The position numbers and the translations under genes are program-made. Positions 37,932-46,730 of a stretch of DNA of 64,000 bases are shown here, piece by piece. The notes below the pieces were generated by a model. That model had not been told where the DNA came from, did no database searches, and saw only the letters and a program-made list of their open reading frames with translations. Origin of the DNA: Cupriavidus sp. D39 (lineage in GTDB: Bacteria > Pseudomonadota > Gammaproteobacteria > Burkholderiales > Burkholderiaceae); the NCBI RefSeq assembly GCF_026627925.1, contig NZ_JAPNLE010000007.1, positions 434,001 through 498,000 of the forward strand, given 5' to 3'. Each line of letters starts with the position of its first letter. Within the stretch, counting starts at the first letter, position 1.

Positions 37932-38562
37932 ACCACTACCCCCAACTTTCCGGAGCTAGGTCCGTTAGCTCGTCGTAAATATATAAATGGCGGATTTTTA
38001 GCATCTTTATTTTGATATTTAACTATCCCATCGAATATCGATTCCCGGCAATCCGAAGCTGAAATTGGTGGGGCACCATGTCGGACATTTTCCATAAAAT
38101 CCCGACGCCGACTTTGGTATGTTGCGACATGTGCGCCCCTACGTTTACTTATAGTTAGTTCCGGCCATAAGTGCTGTCCGCAAGCGTACCGTTTGTCGGA
38201 ATTATCTGATCGCCGATTGATGCGCCGTCGACAGGCTCCCGACGCCCGGCGAAAAGCATCCATCGCCAATTGGCTCGCCTATATTTCAAGTTGACCGTCC
38301 GATGTCCACCATCTCATCGCAGGCATCTCCTTGACGATGAGCGAATGTGCCCGATTAGGTACCCGATGAGGGTGAGGAGCAACGCATCATGAACATGGCG
38401 GGTGCCTGGGTGACCTCGGCGTGCTCGGCGTGCTCGGAGTTCGCGCCGCACCTGCGCCAGCGTTCCGAAGCAGGCATTCAACGGCCGTCACCCGGTTAGA
38501 GAAAGGCCTTGGCCGCCCTGGGATGCAGCATAGAAGTCTCGGGTTCAGGAAAGAGAAGGATC
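37932..38562. other. AT-richer intergenic stretch
   Basis: About 630 bases. The part 37960-38140 is clearly richer in A and T than its surroundings. A 36-codon frame MNMAGAWVTS at 38390 follows GAGGAG but is too short to support. The promoter of the ABC transporter gene is expected here. Confidence 0.3.
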
Positions 38563-40268
38563 ATGGGAAAAGTTGGCGGTCACCTGTGGATGCGATTCTG
38601 GGACATCGCGAAACCTTACTGGTTCTCCCATGAAAAATGGAAGGCCAGGATCCTACTTGTCGTACTGATTCTGCTGCTCCTGGGGCAAACCGGAACCAAT
38701 GTACTGTTCAACGAACAATCCGGGGAATTCACATCGGCATTGGCAGCAAAAGATGCCGGAAGGTTCTGGCACTCCATTGGCGTATGCGTCTATGTCCTGA
38801 TCGCGGCCGTACCGATCTACGCCTTCTACTACTACGTTAGGAACAAGCTTGGCATCCACTGGCGGCGCTGGCTGACCGGCCACTATTTGGAAAAATATTT
38901 CAAGAATCATGCTTTCTATAGGCTTAATTCCAGTTCAGCGATAGACAATCCAGATCAGCGGATTTCGGAAGATATCAACACATTCACGAATCGATCTCTC
39001 TATTTTTTGTTGCTGAGCCTTGGCGCTCTCTTACAGCTGTTTGCTTTCAGCGGCGTGCTCTGGTCGATCTCCAGGGAGCTGGTCCTGTTTCTTGTGCTCT
39101 ACGCGATCGCTGGCACGCTGGTCTCGATCTTCCTGTTTGGGCGAGTCCTGATCGGACTGAATTTCTACCAACTGAAACGAGAAGCAGATTTTCGCTATAG
39201 CCTGATCCGGGTACGCGAGAACGCCGAGTCGATTACCTTTCATCGTGGCGAGGCACATGAGTCCCTTCACGTGAGGGGCCGCTTCGACCATGTCTTCGCG
39301 AATTTCAACAAGCTTATCAAATGGCAGCTGAATCTCAATTTCTTTCAGTATGGTTACGGATTCCTAACCATCATGCTGCCGAGTGCCATTGTCGCTTCAC
39401 GCGTCCTTTCCGGCGAGCTCGAAGTCGGCCGGGCTATCCAGGCGGCCGGCGCATTTGCCGCGATACTGGCCGCTCTTACCGTCATTGTCGATAATTTTGA
39501 AAGCCTGAGTCGATTCGTCGCCGGACTCGACCGGCTGAACACATTTTCGAGTTCGCTGGCGGAAACACCAGCAGCGCCTCGCCAAGCCGGGAACAGGATC
39601 GAAGCCATGCGAGACTCTCGCCTGGCGCTCGAGCATGTCACCTTGCACACGCCAAATTTCGAACGGACGCTCGTCAGGGATCTCACCGTTTCGATCAACC
39701 CCGGGGAGGGATTGCTTATCGTGGGTGCAAGCGGCGGCGGTAAAAGTTCGCTGATGCGCGCGATCGCGGGGTTGTGGAACAGCGGTACCGGGCGCATCGT
39801 GCGGCCGGAAACCGAGCAAATGCTGTTCTTGCCGCAGCATCCCTATATGGTGCTGGGAAGCCTGCGCAGCCAGTTGCTCTACCCCAATCACAATGGCCGG
39901 AAGGTATCCGACGCGGAACTCTTGCTGCTGCTAGAGATGGTAAACCTTCCGGACGTCGCGGAAAGATTCGGCGGTCTAGATGCGGATCTTGACTGGGGGA
40001 AGGTTCTCTCCGTGGGAGAACAACAGCGCCTCACCTTTGCCCGCGTGCTGCTTGCAAAACCACGGTACGCCATGCTGGATGAAGCCACTAGCGCCCTCGA
40101 TCTTCAAAACGAAGAACGCCTTTACTTCCAGCTATCGAATGCGTCGACGACGCTGGTCAGCGTCAGCCACCGCCCCACACTCCTTAAGTATCACCAACAG
40201 GTGCTGGAGCTGACGGGAAACGGGGAGTGGAGGCTGCACCCTCGCAGAGCTACCACTTTAGCTGGTAG
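38563..40268 (+). CDS. ABC transporter, SbmA/BacA-like membrane domain fused to ATPase (YddA type)
   Basis: The product of about 568 residues has an SbmA/BacA-type membrane region (MRFWDIAKPYWFSHEKWKAR, several hydrophobic segments to about residue 340) and a C-terminal ATPase: Walker A GASGGGKSS, signature LSVGEQQR, Walker B RYAMLDEATSALD, and a switch histidine in VSVSHRP. The family is COG4178, thought to move peptides or long-chain compounds. ATG 38563 follows AGAGAAGG. The annotated frame runs on to 40653, but a missing C in CACCCTCG (40237-40244) shifts the last codons; restoring it gives LHPSQSYHFSW and a stop at 40268, the normal end. Confidence 0.9.
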
Positions 40269-40383
40269 CCGTTGGTGCCCTCTCGCACGGCGGCAGAGCC
40301 GATCTGAGAAGGCTGCTTTCGCAATGCCTGCACTTGAACGCGCCACGAAGCAACGCGTCAGAGCAGCTCCCGCTGGCGCCGCC

Positions 40384-40557
40384 CTACGGCTGCTTCCTGG
40401 TTTCTCCTTGGCGTCACCATACGAGGCCTGTGTCGTGCCGACGATCTGCTCGATCTTGCCAGTCATCTGGGTCTTTGTTTCCCGTACCTTTGCCAAACAG
40501 TTCCTTGATCCTCCCCTTAGTCTTCTCGATGCGACCGCTCACTTGACCTTTGTTCAT
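40384..40557 (-). pseudogene. csbD: CsbD-family stress protein, frameshifted
   Basis: ATG 40557 begins MNKGQVSGRIEKTKGRIKEL, FGKGTGNKD; after one shift the other frame gives QMTGKIEQIVGTTQASYGDA, and a further shift ends at 40384. It is similar to the copy at 22905. It is antisense to the read-through of the ABC transporter frame. The leader before the ATG resembles that of the third copy at 50157. Confidence 0.75.
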
Positions 40558-40559
40558 GA

Positions 40560-40914
40560 CATTGTCCTTGGTGAAAACGGATGGGCGACCAGCTTGACGC
40601 TTACCGGTCGTCACGCGCGCCAGGCGCGCCTCTTTCGGGCGCCACGCCGGTGATCATTGTTGAGGAAATCAGGTTGGCATTGATTCGACGCGATGCCGGT
40701 ACGAGGACGGACATTGGCAATGTCTCTACTTCTGGCCCGTGCCCGGGATCGCCGAGTGTCGAGTACCGAAGCGACGTCCTGCAACGCCGCTTCCTCGTCC
40801 TTGTCCGGTGGCGGACAGACGCGAGCCGGGATTCGGCGCACAAGAACTATGCGATCGCGCCGCCAATGCTGGTGAGCGCCCGGCGAGATCAATCAAGTTC
40901 CACGGAGATCGATC
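40560..40914. other. intergenic region between csbD remnant and the Spy-like gene
   Basis: About 355 bases. It contains CGGTACGAGGACGGACATT near 40698, which recurs almost unchanged near 50363. Possible promoter region; no gene. Confidence 0.35.
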
Positions 40915-41394
40915 ATGAAACTCACTGCACCTTTATTCCGGCCGAAGACTGTATTCGTGCTGTTAGCCACGCTACTTTCAGTGCTGGCGCTGGCGGGCCC
41001 CGCCGGGGCCATTACGACCACGGATTCGCAGGGGTCCGCACAAGTTTTGAAGATGGCGAAGCAGGACCGCATCGAGGCACACATCAGCGATCTTCATACG
41101 AAGCTCCAGATCACCGCCGCCCAGGAACAACTCTGGCAGAAGGTCGCGCAGGTCATGCGCGATAACGCGAGCAAGATGGAATCGCTACGGCAAGCGCGGG
41201 AAAATAATGTCAAGGACATGACCGCTGTGCGCGACCTCCAGTCCTATGGGGAGATCGCCGACGCGCATGCCGATGGCATCAAGAAGCTAACGCCCGTGTT
41301 CCAGGAACTATACGACAGCATGTCGGACGTCCAGAAAAGGAATGCCGACCTGATCTTCCGGACCAGGCACCCGCACGCTTCAAGGAATGGCTGA
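40915..41394 (+). CDS. Spy/CpxP-type periplasmic protein (LTXXQ motif)
   Basis: The 159-residue product has a signal peptide (MKLTAPLFRPKTVFVLLATL, LSVLALAGPAGA) and a helical mature part with LQITAAQEQLWQKVAQVMRD, in which ITAAQ corresponds to the LTxxQ motif, and a second ELYDSMSDVQKRNADLIF. Spy/CpxP proteins are chaperones or stress sensors in the periplasm. ATG 40915 follows GGAG. Only one clear motif is of family type; the second is degenerate, which is common in this group. It is followed by another secreted protein in the same direction. Confidence 0.85.
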   Translation: MKLTAPLFRPKTVFVLLATLLSVLALAGPAGAITTTDSQGSAQVLKMAKQDRIEAHISDLHTKLQITAAQEQLWQKVAQVMRDNASKMESLRQARENNVKDMTAVRDLQSYGEIADAHADGIKKLTPVFQELYDSMSDVQKRNADLIFRTRHPHASRNG

Positions 41395-41472
41395 GGGCTG
41401 AACCTGGGCAGCAAACGCAGACGCAAGCCACGCGGTGCGGCTCGGGCTCCCGCTCAAACACTGGAGATCATT

Positions 41473-41844
41473 GTGAAAACCTCAATAGCTTGGTCAAGTC
41501 GGACGCGCTCGGCAAGCGCGAGGATCGTCAAGGCATTTGGCCTGACGATGGTAATTGGTGGCCTGTGGGCGACGCCGGCGTTCGGCGAAGACAACCACGA
41601 CCATCCCAGCCAGCAGCGGCGCGGCCAAAATCATGACTATCAGCATCGTCCGGGCCAGCAGGAGCCTGGCGGGAACTGGCACGGCAATCAACGCTACGAC
41701 CGCCGTGGCGGCAATGGCTATGGCAACCAGCGCTATCGCTATGACGACCAGCGCTCTGGCTACGTCTATGCGCCGCCCCCCGTCACCTACGTGCCGCAAC
41801 CGTCACCCGGAGTCACCCTGGTCTTTCCTCTGCAGTTTCGCTAA
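41473..41844 (+). CDS. secreted Gln/His/Arg/Gly-rich protein
   Basis: The 123-residue product has a signal sequence (KAFGLTMVIGGLWATPAFGE) and a mature part full of His, Gln, Asn, Arg, Gly and Tyr (QHRPGQQEPGGNWHGNQRYD, RRGGNGYGNQRYRYDDQ), ending YVYAPPPVTYVPQPSPGV and TLVFPLQFR. The region may bind metal or nucleic acid, or be disordered; the end with its PPP and LVFPL strand resembles outer-membrane-associated proteins. No family recognised. It lies 78 bases after the Spy-like gene and may share its transcript. Confidence 0.65.
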   Translation: MKTSIAWSSRTRSASARIVKAFGLTMVIGGLWATPAFGEDNHDHPSQQRRGQNHDYQHRPGQQEPGGNWHGNQRYDRRGGNGYGNQRYRYDDQRSGYVYAPPPVTYVPQPSPGVTLVFPLQFR

Positions 41845-42165
41845 CCGGGTGAGCACAGCTGGCATACCTCGGCAGCGCTTGGCCTCAAGCAACGCCGCGA
41901 GATAGTGGCTAGTGCCCGTGCCCTGGGGCAGCTCCATCCTTTAGCGTGGCGCTACCTATCGGCTTCCCCTGCTCATGTCGCGTCTCCGTACGCTGTCGTA
42001 CCACATCAGCGTCCGCGTTGGCGTAGCCTTAACAAATGGGGGCACAGCCCCGAGACGATATTGCGGAGCGAATAGTTCAAACTGATTGCGATTGGACCGG
42101 TTGTTGCTGCCCACACTGGGCTGTTGCGCATGAAGAGGAACGACATCGCAAACCTATGAGTAGTT
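41845..42165. other. intergenic region upstream of the AI-2E-type gene
   Basis: About 320 bases, holding the second copy of the repeated leader motif (41980-42033). No gene. Confidence 0.35.
41980..42033. repeat. repeated leader motif, copy 2
   Basis: Shares TCCGTACGCTGTCGTACC and the spaced words CATC, TCCGC, TTG, CGTA and CTTAA with 33475-33532. It lies about 135 bases before the transporter start. Copy 1 precedes the SYLF lipoprotein gene, whose downstream sequence holds a decayed copy of this transporter. Confidence 0.5.
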
Positions 42166-44148
42166 ATGTCTGATTCAGAAGATCCGCGCTTTGCGAGGCA
42201 AGCGGCGCATCTCAAGCCTTCTGATCTCTCCAGCGTGCAGGGCCTGATCAGCCTCGCCGTCGGCGTGACGGTCGTCGCCGGTCTCTATTTTGGGCGAGAC
42301 GTTCTGATCCCGATCACACTTGCGATCCTGCTCAGCTTCCTTGTGGCACCTCTGGTCAATTTCTTTTGTCGTATAAAGCTAGGCCGGATTGTTTCGGTTC
42401 TACTCGCTGTGATCATTTCGGTTTCGGTGATGGTCTTGTTGGGGGTCGTGATCACCGCGCAGATTACGGATCTCGCCGTCGGCATCCCTCGTTATCAGGC
42501 CACCATCGAAGAAAAGATTCATACCGCGCATCGATTGACCGTTGGAAGGCTCAGCAGTCTGGCCGGCACCGCTGGCAAGGCGTTTCAGCGGGCAACCGTG
42601 GATCTGCCACAGGCGACTCGCGGACCCCAGTCCATCTCGTCGGAGGCTCAACCGCCCGCAGCGCTTGCCGTCGAAGTGCGCGAGCCGGCTCCGACGGCTT
42701 TTCAGTTGGCACGGCAAGTGCTATCTCCCGCCATCAGGCCGCTTGAGACCGCCTTCATCGTATTCATCGTGACCATTTTTATCCTGCTGCAGCGTGATGA
42801 CCTGCGAGATCGGGCAATCCGGTTATTTGGCTCGGGCGATTTGCATCGGACCACCACCGCAATGGACGACGCCGCGCGGCGTCTCAGTCGATACTTCGTT
42901 TCGCAATTCGGCGTTAACGCGACCGTGGGCGCTGTTATCGGGACAGGGCTGTTCTTCATTGGCGTACCAAGCCCAGTGTTGTGGGGCATCTTGGCCGCGC
43001 TGCTGCGTCTTGTACCCTATGTCGGAATCTGGATCGTCGCTATTCTCGCTACCGCACTCGCCGCCGCAGTCAGTCCTGAGTGGTCCATGGCGATCTGGTC
43101 ACTGGCGCTTTTCGCGACCGTCGAACTGCTAGCCGCTCAGGTCGTTGAGCCGATGTTATATGGCCATAGCACCGGCCTTTCCCCGTTTTCAGTGGTGGTC
43201 GCTGCGATTTTCTGGAGTTGGATATGGGGCCCGGTCGGACTCATCCTGTCCACCCCGCTGACTCTTTGCCTGGTTGTCCTCGGCCGACATGTTGGACGAC
43301 TCGAAGTTCTCGACGTGCTGCTGGGCGACCAGCCGACGCTGACTCCGGTTGAGAATTTTTACCAGCGAGCGCTCGCCGGCGATCCGGATGAAGCACTTGA
43401 GCAAGCCGAACTCCTGCTGCGCGAACGATCACTCTCCTCCTATTACGATGAGGTCGCCCTCAAGGGATTGCAGCTCGCGGCCAACGATGTGTTGCGCGGC
43501 GTTGTAACAGCCGCGCAACTGGCGCGAATAGAGGCCACAACGAACGATCTCGTCGAGGGTCTGGACAGCTTCGTGGACATTGATCCGGTTCCAGCCGAAG
43601 CTAATGGCCACGAGTTCGCGTTGGCACCGTACGTCGATGAACAAGGAGCTCCGCGCCAACCAACTCCATACGGCCCGTCGCCAAGCATCGAAAATCTTAC
43701 GGCGCGAAGCGCCGAAAGCCTCGTCCTTTGTATAGCAGGAAGGGGACCGCTCGACGAGTTGGCATCGACCATTCTTGTCCAACTCCTTGGAAAGCACGCT
43801 CTTGATTGCCGAGTTGTCCCCCACGAAGCGGCCTCGCGCGCCAGAATGCACAATCTGGACGTCACCGCGGCGACGATTGTGTGTATTTTTTACCTAAACA
43901 TTGACGGCATTCCGTCCCACCTGCGCTACCTTGTGCGGCGCGTGCGGCAACGTTTTCCGGACGCGTCGATCGTCGTGGGCCTCTGGCCAATAGGCGATAC
44001 AGATCAGTGGAGCGAAGCTCTCCAGAGCGCCATCGGTGCCGATCACTATGCCACTTCGATTCGGGGTATGGTTAGCGCCTGTTTGGCCTCCACCAGAACT
44101 GCAAGTGCGATCGACCATGAGCCACATCTTGGCGGCGTGGTGACGTAA
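42166..44148 (+). CDS. AI-2E-family transporter with long C-terminal extension
   Basis: The 660-residue product has an AI-2E transporter (PF01594-type) region in its first 380 residues: LISLAVGVTVVAGLYFGRDV, ITLAILLSFLVAPLVNFFCR, TAFIVFIVTIFILLQRDDLR, and GVPSPVLWGILAALLRLVPY, WSWIWGPVGLILSTPLTLCL near the end. About 280 hydrophilic residues follow (ENFYQRALAGDPDEALEQAE, then SLVLCIAGRGPLDELASTIL, RQRFPDASIVVGLWP), which look like a cytoplasmic regulatory domain with some B12-binding-like fold features. Standard members are 350-380 residues. The substrate is unknown; AI-2E proteins are proposed exporters. Confidence 0.9.
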   Translation: MSDSEDPRFARQAAHLKPSDLSSVQGLISLAVGVTVVAGLYFGRDVLIPITLAILLSFLVAPLVNFFCRIKLGRIVSVLLAVIISVSVMVLLGVVITAQITDLAVGIPRYQATIEEKIHTAHRLTVGRLSSLAGTAGKAFQRATVDLPQATRGPQSISSEAQPPAALAVEVREPAPTAFQLARQVLSPAIRPLETAFIVFIVTIFILLQRDDLRDRAIRLFGSGDLHRTTTAMDDAARRLSRYFVSQFGVNATVGAVIGTGLFFIGVPSPVLWGILAALLRLVPYVGIWIVAILATALAAAVSPEWSMAIWSLALFATVELLAAQVVEPMLYGHSTGLSPFSVVVAAIFWSWIWGPVGLILSTPLTLCLVVLGRHVGRLEVLDVLLGDQPTLTPVENFYQRALAGDPDEALEQAELLLRERSLSSYYDEVALKGLQLAANDVLRGVVTAAQLARIEATTNDLVEGLDSFVDIDPVPAEANGHEFALAPYVDEQGAPRQPTPYGPSPSIENLTARSAESLVLCIAGRGPLDELASTILVQLLGKHALDCRVVPHEAASRARMHNLDVTAATIVCIFYLNIDGIPSHLRYLVRRVRQRFPDASIVVGLWPIGDTDQWSEALQSAIGADHYATSIRGMVSACLASTRTASAIDHEPHLGGVVT

Positions 44149-44449
44149 AACCAGGCACGCCACACAAGGGAAAGATCACACACCATATCGAGCCATTCTT
44201 CACCGCATGCCACAGTCAAGACTAGTCAGCAACAAACGGTGAGTGGCGATCTACCCGCCTCCAAAACCGTATCCCGTGAAGTCTTCTCCATCCCCAGGGT
44301 TGATCGCCAACGCTCGATGCGTGCGGAGACGAGAACGCTGCTCGAGCCATGTTCTTCGGCTGCTTGCGCATTGGGAATATCGGGCTTAGCGCCGCGGCGT
44401 CGCGCGCGCCGAACCGAACCCTTGGAAAACCGTCGAAAAGCTGAATCTG

Positions 44450-44930
44450 AGCACGCGCAGACCAAGCAGCGCGAATCGCTTCCGGTGCGAAGGCCTTACC
44501 GGCATCCTGTCTCGCGAGCGCGGCTGTAGGCCCCGCAATCGTGCGCCGGATCGCGGCCTTGCGGCTCATCCCCCGTGCAGCCGACTTGGGCCCGATGCTC
44601 GTCTGCGACGGACATCCTGTGCCCAGCTAAATCGTCGGCGCAGGCTGCCCCGACGTGGGCAAAGACCGCACCGACGTCGGAGGCACGTTCGATCTGGCTT
44701 GGCCAGCTGCGGCTGTTAGCTAGCGATACGCGACGGGCTTCACCGGCTTCCTCGCAGCCATCGCGACGAGTGGAGTCGGCATGATTACCTGCAAAGGCGA
44801 TTTCACTGCCCAGTCTGTGATCCTCTGCATCGCGGCACCTCGACTGCGGGCCGGCATATCAGATGCTTTCGCTGTGCCAGCCTAGCAGGAAGTTAAAGGA
44901 GGCCGAGTCGTCGCGGGTCACGTGTTTCCA
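44450..44930 (-). pseudogene. decayed GH94-type part of ndvB
   Basis: Beyond the last clear part of ndvB, shifted frames still read RDLAVTR, HVTRDD and, further on, EARRVSLANSRSWPSQIE. These correspond to RDIAVTRWREDVT and VRRVSxxNxGSRPxEIE of cyclic-glucan synthases and to [15 protein letters not shown] and [16 protein letters not shown] of the plus-strand GH94 gene at 53810. Frame and stops are ruined. The rest of the GH94 part is not recognisable. Confidence 0.55.
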
Positions 44931-46730
44931 CTATCGTGTCACGGCGAGGTCGCGTCTGCAGCTGTACGCCGCCCCGGTGGCGGCCTGCACTCTCGTGTAA
45001 TGTCGACTCGATAGCGCAAGCATGATCGGGGGCTGCAACCGCTGGCAGCTTGCGCCGGCGCACCATCGAATGCCAGAGATTGGCGCCGAACACGGACTCC
45101 CTCCCTCTTCGGTCATTGGGCGCGAACTGGCGACGTTCCGCGGCACGCGCTCCTGAAGCAGGAATACACTGGCCTGGATCATAGGCTCGCGATGGAAGCG
45201 CTCCCGCATCTTTCCACCGTGAAGCGTGTTCGCGATGGCAACAATGGTCATACCTTGATGGTGAGCCATGAAGCTGCGGACGATCTCGACGTTCTCGCTA
45301 TCGGAAAGCCGTGTCCGAGTAAAGTCGAGGGCCTCATAGAATCCGTAGCGTCCGCTCGCTCCTATCTCGGTCAGACGGCTATAGTTTCGTCGCGCGCCTT
45401 GCGGGTCCACCATAGCCGCCAGGGCCGTCGCATAGGGTGCAACCACCACACTATCGCCAAGGCCGCGCTTCAGCCCAAGCCCGGGAACACCGAAATTGGA
45501 ATACTGATAGGTAAACTCCATATCGCGGGCGTTGTAAGCCGACTCGGAGATGCCCCAGGGAATCCCCAGCGACTTTCCATACGACTGCTGGCGTCCCACG
45601 ACGAGGCGATTGGTCTGCTCAAGCAGGCTACCCGGGGGTGCGCACATCACCAGCGAAGGCATCAGGTACTCGAACATCGAGCCTGACCAGGAAATCAGCG
45701 CTGATCCCGTCCCCAGAGGTATCGCCATCCGGCCCAGGCAAAACCAATGGCGTGTCGGCACGTCGCCCTTGGCGATGGCAAACAGACTGGCGAGCCTGGC
45801 TTCGGAGGCGAGCAAGTCGTAGCAGCACGTGTCCAAGCGGTTGTCCTCCAGCGAGTATCCGATCGACAGAAGTTTGCGTTCCGCATCGTAGAGGAACGCA
45901 AAATTCATCGCCAGCGCCATTTCGCGTGCCGTACTGGAAAGCGCCTTTAGCCTGGCCGCCAGCATGTTTGCCGCATCGGCGAGCTGAATCTGGTCGCGGT
46001 CATGTTCGGCCGCCGTATTCCTGAGCGCCTCAGTCCAGAACACCAGGTCAATGGACATTTCGTCATCGCCAGGGGACGGGATATCGCGAGCCGCCCTGGC
46101 GGCCTCCTCCGTCAGGCCCCTGAGCGTTGGCGAGAGCGTTGCGGTTGCGGGTGTCTCACCCAATTGGGCGTCGATCCGCGCAAGGAGGTCGTGGATCGGA
46201 CATCCTTGCCAGCCGCTCCTCCGAGACAATCCCGCAGCGGCCTCGCGCGCCAGCCGCACGGCGTCCACCATGCCGAGCCGGGTATCCGGCGCAACAGGGG
46301 CAGCGACCCACTCTTCACAAGCATTGGCGAGCACAATCAGATGGCCGGCGAGATTCCCGCTATCGACCGATGAGATATAGGCGGGGTCCAGCGCATGCAA
46401 GTCCCGTGTCCCGTACCAATTGAAGAAATGGCCCATGCAGCGGGGCAACTTGCGCATGGCCCCCAACGCCGCCTCTAGCCGCTCAACGGTCTGCATCGTG
46501 CCAGCCCAGCCGAAGTCACGCGCGGCGATGGCGGAGAGCAAGTAGAGGCCAATATTGGTTGGCGAGGTCCGGTGTGCAATGGTCGGCTTCGGAATCTCCT
46601 GGAAATTGTCGGGTGGAAGCATATTGTCTGCCGGCGTCACAAATGTCTCGAAGAACCGCCAGGTGCGGCGCGCGGCCAGGCGCAAGTCGCCCGCATCGGC
46701 ATCCGAAACCGGGCGCCCGTGCGCGAGCGT
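44931..46730 (-). pseudogene. ndvB: cyclic beta-1,2-glucan synthase, middle part after in-frame stop
   Basis: In the same frame as the upstream part, after a TGA at 46731-46733, the sequence continues TLAHGRPVSDADAGDLRLAA, RRTWRFFETFVTPADNMLPP, DNFQEIPKPTIAHRTSPTNI and a glucoamylase-type domain (LISWSGSMFEYLMPSLVM, GIPWGISESAYNARDMEFTY, SGRYGFYEALDFT, FMAHHQGMTIVAIANTL). It ends near QERVPRNVASSRPMTEEG, then decays. Without read-through it would be translated only from an internal start such as MRLAARRTW (46685). Confidence 0.85.
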
